Shown here piece after piece: positions 48,211 through 58,570 of a stretch of DNA of 64,000 nucleotides. The position numbers and the translations under genes are program-made. Where the stretch lies: positions 111,001-175,000 of the forward strand of contig JAREIK010008193.1 of assembly GCA_029783825.1 (NCBI GenBank), written 5' to 3'. The notes under the pieces were generated by a model that saw only the letters and a program-made list of their open reading frames with translations, ran no database searches and was not told the origin of the DNA. The stretch is from Sapria himalayana (taxonomy: Eukaryota > Streptophyta > Magnoliopsida > Malpighiales > Rafflesiaceae). Numbering within the stretch: position 1 is the first letter of the stretch; the number at the start of each line of letters is the position of its first letter.

Positions 48211-48560
48211 TATATATGCAACCTCTTCCTGGTCTTTCTGTTGAATCAAACAAGGCATGTTTCCTTCGATGTGCACTTTATGGTCTTAAACATGCTTCAC
48301 GAGCTTGGTTTGCCAAGTTTAGCTTTAAGACCCTTTACTTGGTTTAGACTGCCAATTCGTATGATTCTGCCTTATTTCTTCATCATATTGAAAAAGATAT
48401 TTTTTTTTTCTTCTATATGTGGATGATATGATGATAACTAGTGATAATCTCAATGGTATTCAAGAATTCAATGATTTTCTGAGTCAACAACTTGAGATAA
48501 AAGATCTTGCATATCTCAGTTATTTTTTCATATCTAGTTATGAAAAAAAAAGTGTTAAAA
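47760..48560 (+). pseudogene. Decayed Copia reverse transcriptase
   Basis: Frames give the Copia RT entry region (ALTDPLWQITLTEEID near 47938; SCKWIYKIKTRYDGSIE near 48050), then ENVFLNG, MQPLPGLSVESNKACFLRC and ALYGLKHASRAWFAKF (48216-48320), and FFLLYVDDMMITSDN with an intact YVDD (about 48400-48445). Part of the domain is deleted after GSIE. A (CATA)n(TA)n run interrupts the position of the usual EEVYMQ motif. Confidence 0.85.
48177..48218. repeat. (CATA)n(TA)n microsatellite inside the Copia remnant
   Basis: CATA repeats pass into TA repeats between the FLNG and MQPLPG codons of the RT remnant. Confidence 0.95.
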
Positions 48561-49045
48561 CATAATGATTTCATGAAATTATAATTTTAATAGATTACAA
48601 TGAATAGTAGTGAAATCAGGTAGTTTTTGTATAAAATATTATTAGTATAATTTTTGAGTAGGAGGTAAGCAAAAAAGGTCATGTAAAACCATAGCAATTC
48701 TTATTTTATGACTTAGTTATACTTTCAAGAGCATGTATATTATGTTCGACATTCATTCTTAGTTGAAACTTTATATAATTAGTTGTGAGAATTATTGTGA
48801 CTTTATTATGTTACCTAATTTTGTTGGTTAGATGGTATCATGACATAGTTATGAAAAAAGTCTTTAAATAAAATGATTTAATGAAATTATAGTTTTCATA
48901 TATTATAATGAATAGTAGTGAAATCACATAGCTTTTGTATGAAATATAAGACTTAGTGTAATTATTGAGTAGGAGGTAAACAAAAAGGTATGTAAAATTA
49001 TATCAATTCTTTTCTTATTAATTAGTTATACTTTCACATAGGGAT
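48540..49045. repeat. Pair of ~190-bp direct repeats
   Basis: 48540-48735 and 48850-49045 share TATGAAAAAA, AATGATTT(C/A)ATGAAATTATA, ATGAATAGTAGTGAAATCA, GAGTAGGAGGTAA(G/A)CAAAA and TTAGTTATACTTTCA. Separation is 310 bp. They could be parts of an LTR or a locally duplicated intergenic unit. Confidence 0.85.
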
Positions 49046-49059
49046 TAAGTATTGTCTTA

Positions 49060-50040
49060 GTGGTAACTTATTGAGGGGACCATCTTTGAGAAGGGCTTCA
49101 TGCTGACAATTACCTTGTATGTTGATAGGGAAAGATGCTATTTACATAACACCCCAATATTCATTCTATATCCTGCATAAGATATATCGGATAAATTAAT
49201 AGTATCACATAAATTAGTAATTAGACCCTAGGGATAACATTTTAACAATTTTAGTATCTTTTCAAGTGAAAATGCATTTATTATCATTGGACAGCTGAAC
49301 TATTGATAAGATCTTTGTATGATCAATATCTAGACTTAAGTCTATTATATTACTTGTATAATTCATGCACTTGTAGATTTCTGTTGATGGAAAAATCTCA
49401 TTAATAATCTTCTTGGGATGTTATCTAACCAATTAAATTAGATAGAGTAACAAAGTCACAATAATACTTATGAAAGCAAAAAAAATAAATGTTTGCAAAT
49501 CATGTCAACCTTTATGGTCTTTATGATACTTAAGGTCAAATAAAAAAAAAGTTTTCATATAAAGAAACTGTTAGGGATAGTTGATAAAGTTTTCAGAAAG
49601 GTATGAGAGTGTGAATAACTTTTGAGCATATATGATTTTTTGGTATTGAGAGGATAGCTACAAGGGAACATAATTAGGACAAGCTTGAAGGTGACAATCA
49701 CCTTATATACCATTAGGGCAAGGAGCCTTTACATAACATCCCAACCTTTATTTTGTGTTCAGATATAATATAAGTTTAACTAACTTAAACACGTCACATA
49801 AATTAAATAAATAAACCCATAAATATAAGTTTGTCTCATAATATGAATATTCATTTTACTAAAAATGAGTTGTCTCACTATTAAATGACTGAACTACCAA
49901 AATAATCCCTATAGGATCAATATTTAGATATAATTATTCATCTTTACTATTTGTATGACTCATATACTTGTTGATATCTATTGATGAGATACTCTCATTA
50001 ATAGTCAAAACTCTATTCAAGTTCGATTTAATTACATATC
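49060..50040. repeat. Pair of diverged ~350-bp direct repeats
   Basis: 49060-49400 and about 49650-50040 share GACAATTACCTTGTAT / GACAATCACCTTATAT, TTTACATAACA(C/T)CCCAA, CACATAAATTA, AGTTGTC/GGACAGCTGAACTA and CTTGT(A)GAT(A)TCT(A)TTGATG. Together with the preceding pair, this suggests a two-copy array of a ~0.6-1-kb unit. Confidence 0.6.
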
Positions 50041-50749
50041 AATGAATATCCATAACAAAATATAAATCAAACATATTTATTAATAAAAAAAATTATTTTC
50101 ACATCTCATTAATAAATTTACACAAACCATAAACCACGTATTATTTTGGTGAGAATTTCTAAATCTATCCTAAGTGGGAGAGTTTGAGAGTTGTGTCCTA
50201 TAACTCTAGAGATTGCATTAAGTATTATAACCCTTGCTTGCTTTTAGAGCTATTGGGGAGTGCAAATGTGTTCATAGGGTCTGGTATTTATGTCATGGCT
50301 TTGTTTGTTGGATGAATGGAGAGGAAGTAGAATTACAAATATAAATGAATTTCTGTATCTTCTACTTTTATACTTGGGCGATTCTAGATTATTATGGGTA
50401 GAAAGTCATGCCTTTCAGAAGAATATCATAACTTTGACTTTCATCTCTTGAACTTGAGGTCATTTCTAGGCGCTACCTCTTTTCTATTAAAAAGTAAGGA
50501 CAATGCATAGTGGAAGATAAAGATCGAACTTATAGTGGTTGTGGTTAGAATGTTAGATATCCTAATGCATAAGCAATCAAACTTATAGTGGAAGATAAAG
50601 ATCAAATGCCCAGTGGCATTATCAAAGTCAATGATGTTAGTTGTATCCTCTGCTAGCACTCAATTCATAGCGTTGGCAAAATATCACTCTACTCCTCAAC
50701 TCACTTTCGTTGTGGTTGCGAATCTATAATGCATTCTAATATTTTTGTA
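50041..50749. other. Intergenic DNA, nothing recognised
   Basis: No coding signature. The duplicated word CTTATAGTGG..AAAGATC at 50510-50610 indicates a small local repeat. Confidence 0.45.
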
Positions 50750-51600
50750 ACTCAAAGTAATGATGTTAGGAAATGATAATGGCTTTGGTCATTGTATTTG
50801 TGACACAAAGTCATCATATTATGAGGTGATTGTGACTTTATACCCATGTCGTCTTGTTCTTCATAAGAGAGCATAGTGCTAGGAAAGGTCATGGTGTGTT
50901 GAATGGCCTTTCATATTGTTAAATAGTTGTAGCACTATGAAATTATCATGACATTGATATTATTCTTTCTTGATCATCACATGGTCGTGACACTAGCAAA
51001 TAGTTATGACACTAAGAAGGTCTCTCTTGTATACCATGTGGCTATAATACTAGAAAATAGTTATGCCAATTTTTTTTCCAAATGTATTAAGTGTCACCAA
51101 TATTGTGAGTGGTCATGACATTGTCCTTTACTTCTCTTATTTAACATATTATCATGGTGATGCAAGGATGTCATGACACTAAATTAACCCATATTTAAAA
51201 GTCTCAACTTTTGTCTTCCTTTATGGATGAGAGTAAAGATCTTGAAGAATGATCATGCTCGAGTAATAACTTATGTAATATTTAGTATCTCAAAAGTTAT
51301 GGTATTGAATAATTGACATAGAAGAAATTTTTTTAATATAACTTTCTATAACTCAAAAGTTATGGTTTTGTATAAATATCACGACTCTGACTTGAACTAC
51401 TAAGTCATTAAAGATAAGTCATGACATTTAGACTTGGCTATGACATTTAGCACAAGTGGGGTACTTGATTGCTGCAATAATTAATGTCATGGTCATTTAA
51501 ATTTTATGAGATAAGTATGACTATAACTTTTATAATAATATCACAATCATAGAGAATATGTTATATAATAGAAGTAATATACTAACGACTTGGTAGGGAT
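50750..51600. repeat. Degenerate array around GTCATGACA-type words
   Basis: The words GTCATGACACT, GTCGTGACACTAG, AGTTATGACACTAAG and GTCATGACATTG recur about every 60-80 bases with CATGTGG and GAAATAGTTAT spacers. The same vocabulary appears at 4740-4900 and 7600-7780 next to the Copia remnant, so it may be LTR DNA of one family. Confidence 0.5.
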
Positions 51601-52119
51601 ATGGCATGCAAAGACTGTCACAACCAATTAGGAAGAATTTCGGTCATAAATGAATATCAAAACTATGCAATACTCTATATCCTATCCACTCAGCTAAGAT
51701 ATCTTTGAAAATAAATCAATTTCAAAACTATTCATTAAAACTCACCAAAACTCCAAATTCACATAATCAATCAATAATTCTCTATTTTCACATGTACACA
51801 TCATCATAAATCTCAAAAATATATAAGGATGTTCAATAGTTTGAACATTGAACAAACTCACATACTAGAATAAATACTCATTCATTAATAATAGCTTCAT
51901 TCTTCATAACAAAAAATAAATTGACATCTATGAAAAATATAATGATGAGGTTTGAGTATTGAAAGGTCTAAAAATAGTAGACCAACAATAAGTGAATATA
52001 TTGACACACACGGTGGGGTTGAGTTTCATGATTATGCCAATGGGTTATTGGATTTGTGCATTCATTTATGTTATGGATATAAGTATTTATTACATTACAT
52101 ATGTGATGAGAAAAATATA
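51601..52119. other. Intergenic DNA, nothing recognised
   Basis: AT-rich; no coding signature or transposon end. Confidence 0.45.
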
Positions 52120-52660
52120 TATGAATAACATATATAATTTAAAACATTAAACAAATATATATATAACATATAATCATATTTTATATATATATATATATAT
52201 ACGCTAAACTTTTTTCAAATTTTAAAATATATAACTATATATAATATGTATAAATATTTAAAACATATAACTCATGCATATGTAGTTCAAAATGTTTATA
52301 TATTATATATGTTTAAAAGTTACCATATATGTGATATATGTAGTTATATGTTATATATAGTTATATGTTTAAAATTTAAAAAAAAAAATGTTAAAATATA
52401 TATGTTATATAGTTATATGTTTAAAATGTTAAAAAAATGTAAAATATATCTGTTTATATATATATATATATATATATAGTTTCAAACTATTTATGTTAAA
52501 CTGTGTGTGTGTGTAATATTATAGTTTTAAACTATATATGTTTAAATTATATATGTTATATATATATTTAAACATTAATTTAGTCCTTTATATATATGTT
52601 TTAAATATTAAAAAAATATTCAACGAATATATATTATATATAGTTATATGTTACATATCA
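52120..52660. repeat. AT-rich repeat cluster
   Basis: Imperfect units such as TATATGTTATATAGTTATATG and TTTAAAATGTTAAAA repeat, with (AT)n and (GT)n stretches. Confidence 0.85.
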
Positions 52661-52978
52661 TTTAATAAAAAGTACCCAAGGTTGATGTTTTTAAAATAGT
52701 AAGGGTATTTTCGTCATCAAACATAAAATTAGACTAAAAAAGAAATATTTTTGATATTGAGTAATTTATATTAGAATTTCTAAGAAATAATATGAGACGG
52801 AAATTTTTTTTTTTTTGAATATTAAACCATCATTTTATCAAAAAAACAAAAAATGTTTATATGAGGGATAGGTTGCTCTTGCGCGTTGATTGAGAAGTAA
52901 TCATACGAGATTCGAGAAGCGCACGAGATGACCAAGGCGCGGGTGCGATAATTTCCCTGAGGCAGAGGGTCGGGCTAG

Positions 52979-53027
52979 CAATTAGGGTTCAGCCCAGAGC
53001 CTCTAGTTTCGTTTTCCTATATATTTG
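52979..53027 (+). promoter_or_regulatory. CSP promoter: telo-box, site II element and TATA box
   Basis: AATTAGGGTTCAGCCCAGAG contains a telo-box (AACCCTAA on the other strand) directly next to AGCCCA, the complement of a site II element (TGGGCT). CTATATATTT (53018-53027) is a good TATA box about 120 bases before the start codon. Telo-box plus site II pairs are known in plant genes for ribosomal and growth functions. Confidence 0.55.
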
Positions 53028-53146
53028 CATTAGCCCCATTCTTCTTCTAAAGCAAGATCTGTTCTGGTTAGAAGCAAAAACTCCTTATATAGTTGTTGCA
53101 CTTCGCTGTTCGTGGATCAAAGAACAAAAATATATAGCTATCGAAA

Positions 53147-53935
53147 ATGAAGGAGCAGTCGAAAAGATCGACAGGAAAAGTGCTCCAGTTCAACAGCAAA
53201 AAGGGTTATGGGTTCATCAAGCCCGATGATGGTGGTGGTGATCTGTTCGTCCATCAGTCCGGCATCATATCCGATGGGTTCCGCACTCTCATGGAGGGCG
53301 ACAAGGTGGAGTTCACAGTGGAGCTTTCCGGGGAAAAATACAAAGCGAACGAGGTTACTTCTCCTGGCGGCGGCATGATCGATGCGCCTCAAAGAGATGG
53401 TTACGGAAACAGAGATTCGTTCTATGAGGTTGGCAATAGGCGGAGCAATCGTGGCGGCTATGGCGGTAGAGGCACTGGTGCTGTCGGTGGGGCTGTTTGT
53501 TATAACTGTGGAAGTACCGGGCATATCGCTAGGGATTGTAATCCTCGCCGGATCAGGGAAAATGGTGGTGGTGGTGGTGGTGGTGGAGGGGGAGGAGGTT
53601 GTTTTAATTGTGGCAATAGCGGCCATTTTGTCAGAGACTGCCCACGAGCAACGCCCAATAATGGTGGCGGTAGTAGTAGAAATGGCGGTGGAAGTGGAGT
53701 TGCTTGCTTTAATTGCAGAATGCTTGGACACCTGGCTAGAGATTGCAGAAACGCAATCTCCTGTTACAATTGTGGCGAGCAAGGGCATTTGTCTAGAGAT
53801 TGTGCTGGTGGAAGACGAGGTGGCTGGTTTGGTGGCGGGGGCGGCAATGGTGGTGGAAGGTTTGGTGGAGATAGTAGATGCTTCAACTGTGGTTCTGAAG
53901 GCCATTTTGCGCGTGAGTGCCCGAATAACTCCTGA
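53147..53935 (+). CDS. CSP1: Cold shock domain protein with five CCHC zinc knuckles
   Basis: Single exon of 262 codons. A cold shock domain spans about 9-74, with RNP1 KKGYGFIKP (18-26) and RNP2 LFVHQS (33-38). A glycine-rich region with five CX2CX4HX4C knuckles follows at 118-131, 152-165, 187-200, 206-219 and 245-258. Knuckle 3 reads CFNCRMLGH, with Arg for the usual Gly, but keeps its zinc ligands. Known for the family: plant CSPs bind single-stranded RNA and DNA, melt secondary structure as RNA chaperones, and contribute to cold acclimation and flowering. Arabidopsis CSP1/CSP3 have seven knuckles and CSP2/CSP4 two, so five is intermediate. The start lies in good context (AAAATGAAG). Synteny with At4g36020 (CSDP1) supports the symbol. 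Confidence 0.96.
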   Translation: MKEQSKRSTGKVLQFNSKKGYGFIKPDDGGGDLFVHQSGIISDGFRTLMEGDKVEFTVELSGEKYKANEVTSPGGGMIDAPQRDGYGNRDSFYEVGNRRSNRGGYGGRGTGAVGGAVCYNCGSTGHIARDCNPRRIRENGGGGGGGGGGGGCFNCGNSGHFVRDCPRATPNNGGGSSRNGGGSGVACFNCRMLGHLARDCRNAISCYNCGEQGHLSRDCAGGRRGGWFGGGGGNGGGRFGGDSRCFNCGSEGHFARECPNNS

Positions 53936-54329
53936 TTTGCAGAAAAGGGGTAACAGTAAATATCTCCTTTTTATCCTATTTTTCTTTCGTGGGTTGCTCT
54001 ATGGATTTTTGTTTTCTGAACAATACGCTTTGTTGTTTGGTGTTCTTCAGAGTTTGAAATTTCAAATTTGTCTCTCGTTCAGGGAAATGCCCCCAGTTTT
54101 GACAAATATTTTGTTGCTCCCTATAGGTCTTCTTCCTTTCCATCAACAACGCAATGTGTTCTTGTTGGGTGTGTGTTCTTCAACTTGTATCTTCTCCACC
54201 AAGTGTTTTCCGTTTGAATTTTGTTCTTACATCAAGCTTCTGCTTCCTTTGTTTGCCAATTAGTCTATCGTGATTAATTCCTTAAAGTTTTATTATGTGT
54301 GGATTCAAGCATTGATGAATAATCCTCTT

Positions 54330-54415
54330 TCTACTTTTTTATTTTTTTTTTATTTTTTTTATTTTTTTTTATTTTTTTTTATTTTTTTTATTTTTTTTGT
54401 TTTTTTATTTGTTTT
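54330..54415. repeat. T-rich (T7-9 A)n tract
   Basis: Repeated [13 protein letters not shown] units shortly after the CSP gene. Confidence 0.95.
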
Positions 54416-54450
54416 TTTTATAATCCTCTTTCTACTTCTTACATCATAGG

Positions 54451-54911
54451 TACTAAGAATTGATATTATATCAGATAGTATACTTAAAAAAAATTATTGT
54501 AATTAAGGAAGTAAAGTGATGAGTACTATCTTAATGTATTATATGTACTATCTTAATATATTATAGGTACTATCTTAATGTATCGTAGGGACTACCTTAA
54601 TGTATCGTAGGGACTACCTTAATGTATCGCAGGGACTACCTTAATGTATTGTAGGGACTACCTTAATGTATTGTAGGGACTACCTTAATGTATCTTAGGG
54701 ACTACCTTAATGTATTGTAGGGACTACCTTAATGTATCGTAGGGACTACCTTAATGTATTGCAAACTATCTTAATGTATTGTAGGTACTACTTTAAGATG
54801 AAAATTAAGGTAGTACTTATAGTACATTAAGGTAATACTCATTATTTTAGTTTCTTAATCATAATTATTATTTTTTTCAAGTGTAATGACTTACATATCA
54901 ATATTTAAGTA
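54451..54911. mobile_element. MITE-like element: long inverted repeats around a 22-bp array
   Basis: The left arm begins TACTAAGAATTGATAT, and the reverse complement of the right end reads TACTTAAATATTGATAT. The arms stay alignable for about 100 bases (AAAAAAATTATTGTAATTAAGG vs AAAAAATAATAATTATGATTAAG-type blocks; TGATGAGTACTATCTTAATG vs TAATGAGTATTACCTTAATG). The middle is a tandem array. No target duplication was identified and no coding region exists. Confidence 0.7.
54523..54796. repeat. 22-bp minisatellite, about 12 copies
   Basis: The unit is ACTACCTTAATGTATCGTAG plus two bases. About twelve copies vary at positions 5 and 16-18. The array begins inside the left inverted-repeat arm and ends in the right arm, so the unit derives from the arm sequence itself. 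Confidence 0.95.
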
Positions 54912-55281
54912 TTTTATTTTTATTTATTTTCAAATTAACTATCTAATTAATATTTTCTCTTATTTTAAATGCTAGCATGTGATTAGATAAATACCAATAC
55001 ACTATTTTTTATTAAAATAATAAAGTTAAATATATTTATATTAGAATAATGTTAGGATGACTAATCATCTAGGAAATCATAGTAATATATTTATTGTTGA
55101 TCATGTTTTAATGTGATGTTAATTGTTTTTGATATTATTATGATGTAATTTTTATCATTCTTGTGAGTATTATTGTCGATATTGTAATATCTCATACTTT
55201 ATACTTATGTGGGAGATATGTGCGTCAAGTACAACCTTCATTATAGTCGATGCAAACTCTGCCCCCCACCCTAACAAATAT

Positions 55282-55284
<3 letters not shown>

Positions 55285-55314
<30 letters not shown>

Positions 55315-55530
55315 GCGCACGAGCACACACACGCGCACACACACACACAAGAGCATACAAGCGCACAAACACACACAAACACACACAAGCGCACACAAGC
55401 GCACAAACACACACAAACACACACAAGCGCACAAACACACACACACACAAACACACACAAACACACACAAGCGCACAAACACACACACACACACAAACAC
55501 ACACAAGCGCACAAACACACACACATGGAT
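55285..55530. repeat. CA-rich microsatellite/minisatellite
   Basis: Starts as (CA)n, then becomes higher-order units containing ACACACAAGCGCACAAAC repeated about eight times. Open in all frames on both strands, with no coding meaning. Confidence 0.97.
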
Positions 55531-55549
55531 GTCTGAATGAATAAGGCAT

Positions 55550-56700
55550 AATTAGCTATTAGTGAAATCTAAAATAAAATTTTAGGATGCTAATATGAAC
55601 ATGAGGAGGTGAAATCAAAGGAATAGTAAATTGTAATGAGACATGATGTTTGTAGATGTTATTTTATGCCATAATATCAAAGTATTGGTGGGTGCATATG
55701 TGCTTGATCTTTTTTATTTTCAAAGGAATAATAAATAAATTAAATCTCTATTTATTCAAATGTAATATGTGGAACAAGATAGTGAATTTCAAAAAAAAAA
55801 TTAATAATAATCAAGATAATATTGAATATGGATGTTTAATTGGGAGGTTGAATGTAAACAAAATAGTTTTTAGATGTTATGAAAATTCTCAGTTCCTATT
55901 TGTTATTGTAATATTTTGATAACATGAAGTATTGGATATTCTATATAAATATATCTTGTGATCTAAAAGATTTATGAAAACTTAGAGGATACAAGAGTTG
56001 ACTTTTATAGAAAGTGTTATTACATTTTGATTAATTTTTTTTATGTTATGCTTATGAGTTGCTGAAAAGGTTGATTGATATTGAGTGTATTTGACTTTTG
56101 AATGCCTCATATGATATTTTTATTTTATTTTAAAGAAAATATAATCATTTTTTGTGGTTGTATTGATTATCATTGCATATGTCTAGCTAATTTTGATTAG
56201 TTTTTTCTTTTTTTATTTTTTTTTAAAATTTTTTAAAATTTCGTAATTTTTTTAATATTTTTATAATTTTTTATAATCTTTTTTAATCTTTTTAATCTAT
56301 TATCTTTATAATTTTTATTAATTTTTTTAATTTTTTTAAATTTTTTTTAATTCTTTTTTAATTTTTTTTTAATTTTTTTTTAAATTTAGCTAATTTGGCT
56401 ATGAGGTAGTTTTCAATTTTGACTTGAGATCTAGGTAATATCACGTTTCATTTGGGAAGTTATTAATGATTTCAAATGAGTTGATCATCTAGTTTTGCAC
56501 AATATCATAGCTCGTGGACAAGCGATATTATTATGATAAGGAACAATGGGGGGTGACAATGAAGCTGGCATAATGATTCTAGATCCATGTAATAGTCATG
56601 AAAAAGAATCTCTATGGATTTTATTGGTGAGAATTTTTAAATTTGATAGTTTTAAGAAAATTATGATTATAAATTGATTTTTTTTTAAAAAAAATTCATC
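55550..56700. other. AT-rich intergenic DNA with a poly-T tract
   Basis: 56.20-56.39 kb is almost pure T with AATT interruptions. No coding signature elsewhere. Confidence 0.55.
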
Positions 56701-56727
56701 CTCTTAATTCTCTTTACCAATCCCATA

Positions 56728-56842
56728 ATAGATTCATATAACAAATTTTTATATTGGTCAATCGTTTTAGTAGTAATTATAATTAAATATATTTAATTTT
56801 AGAGTTCTTATGAGATTCAGTGTATTGGTGATGATTAACATA
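56728..56842 (-). repeat. 5S-rRNA-derived repeat, copy 3
   Basis: On the minus strand: ATCACCAATACACTGAATC, TCATAAGAACTCTAAAATTA (box A region), and AAATTTGTTATATGAATC at the end. It is followed by the shared tail ATTATGGGATTGGTAAAGAG. More diverged than the copy at 12731-12850. Confidence 0.6.
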
Positions 56843-57544
56843 TCTATGATAATAGTTGATTGATACACACACACACACACACACACATGTTCATTTATAT
56901 CACAAAAGAGTATTCATCAGATAAATAGTAAAATTATGTATAAAGTACATGGTGAAACATAGGTCATAATTTATAATTAGTGTGATTGAGATGAGCGATT
57001 TACATGGCGATTTTGGACAAAATTAGTAAAACTTGATGAGATAAAATTGAAAATTTTCAATAAGTGTTTACTCCCAAACCGACTAGTATGCATTTAGAGT
57101 GGATATTTTACTGGAGATATTTCTATGATGCTTTATAAAAATGCAATAATGGGAGAAGAACTTGAGTGATAGAAAATGAGGAAATGTGCGCTATCATGTG
57201 GGAGGCTTGATATTGATGAGGTTAAACTTGCTGTTGCGGTGCAAATTGTCAAACAAATGTTTGGTGCGAAGATGTATCTTACTGTATTCTCAAAATAGTT
57301 GACAGTGTCCCATTCCATCTTCGTCAGTCTCAAAAATTTAAGGATCAAATTTTTTGCAAGGGTCAAGGTGGTCTTTTGTGGGATGAGCTGCGCTGAGCAC
57401 CAATATGAGTGAAAGTTCCTTATGAAAGGATTGTAGGAGTTATTTTGGTCGAATGAATTGTCAAGCGAAAGAATTTCATGTTAATGTGTTTTTTTTTTCT
57501 CTCTCTCTCTCTCTCTTCAATTCTCCCTTATCAATTTCAGGGTA

Positions 57545-57662
57545 GATGCATGCAACAAATTTTCGTACTGGTCTATTGTCTCTGTAGTAATCACGATTAA
57601 GCGTATTTAATTTTAGAATTCTTATGAGATCTAATGCATTAATGATTGTTTAAACATACCTA
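57545..57662 (-). repeat. 5S-rRNA-derived repeat, copy 4
   Basis: On the minus strand: GTATGTTTAAACAATC, TTAATGCATTAGATCTCATA, AGAATTCTAAAATTAAATAC, and AATTTGTTGCATGCATC. The shared tail TACCCTGAAATTGATAAGG follows. It has the same orientation as copy 3, about 815 bp away, so the two could be the LTRs of one Cassandra-type element. Confidence 0.65.
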
Positions 57663-57717
57663 ATTTCATGCTAATGTGTTATAATTTAAAGATGAGATAG
57701 CAAATTTTCATAGAAGA

Positions 57718-57890
57718 GAATGTTCTAGAAATTTATCGGAATGAGCTTAGAAAGTACAAGATCTTGGAATGAGCTTGTGAAAGCTTCTAGAATATTCTAG
57801 AAATTTCTAGAGTCTCAAAGATATCTTCCCATTGTAGAATATTCTTGTGAAAGCTTATGAAAGCTTGCAAATTTCTAGAATATTCTAGAA
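57718..57890. promoter_or_regulatory. Dense heat-shock-element-like arrays
   Basis: Alternating GAA/TTC units at 5-bp spacing: GAATGTTCTAGAA (57718-57730, three units), TTCTAGAATATTCTAGAA followed by ATTTC (57785-57807, five units), and TTCTAGAATATTCTAGAA (57873-57890, four units). These meet the nGAAnnTTCn definition of HSF binding sites. The context resembles LTR DNA; no gene starts nearby. Confidence 0.6.
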
Positions 57891-57966
57891 TTTTTTCTCT
57901 AAAAGTATTTCTCTTTAAAATTCTTACATCATGAAGTGTGAGAGACTTGTGCTTTGTATATGGTGT

Positions 57967-58493
57967 GTGCGCGCGCGCGTGTGTGTGTGTGTGTTAAAAT
58001 TTGATCTCTTCATTTATATTATTTATTTACTTGATTTAAATATTTTTTTTTAATTGAGGTCGATTATTTGAATTTTGATTATGAAAATAATTTTGATTAT
58101 TTCATGTTCTCACGTGATCAAAAGTATATGTTTTCATTCAATTTTTAATGTTTGAAGTGATGCATTATTTACGTGTCTTCTATTGGTGAAAATGTTTATA
58201 TTTTTTTCTTATTGTTTGCATTTAAATTTTTTTTATTATTTTTTATGTTTTTGTTATGGTTTCTATGTAATGGTATTTATTCATGCATTTTGGTTCAAAT
58301 AAAGTTTGTGTTTGTTATTTCATGATTTTAACTAAAATATTTAATGATTAGTTGTTTCATTAATTATTTCCTTAAATTATCAATTTAAATTTCTTATAAT
58401 TAGAATTATAATTTTTTTCAGTTTTCCCAACAAAATCTCATTTTTTAATAATTAATAAATAATGTTTGCTTGTTCTCCTCCTCTTTGCTCTCA

Positions 58494-58524
<31 letters not shown>

Positions 58525-58570
58525 TCTATGTGTGTGTGTGTGTCTGTGTGTGTGTGTAAGAGAGAGAGTT
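57967..58570. repeat. Microsatellites: (GC/GT)n and (TC)n(TG)n(AG)n
   Basis: GTGTGCGCGCGCGTGTGTG at about 57962-57994, and compound TC/TG/AG runs at about 58489-58568. The DNA between is AT-rich and unrecognised. Confidence 0.93.

Noticed and set aside
53138..53905. 255-aa minus-strand and 293-aa plus-strand (53382-54263) open frames over the CSP gene
   Set aside because: Shadows of the GGT/GGC-rich CSP coding sequence; Ser/Thr-rich and Val-rich translations have no family signature.
55207..55549. Several 80-109-aa frames
   Set aside because: All are translations of the CA-rich array.
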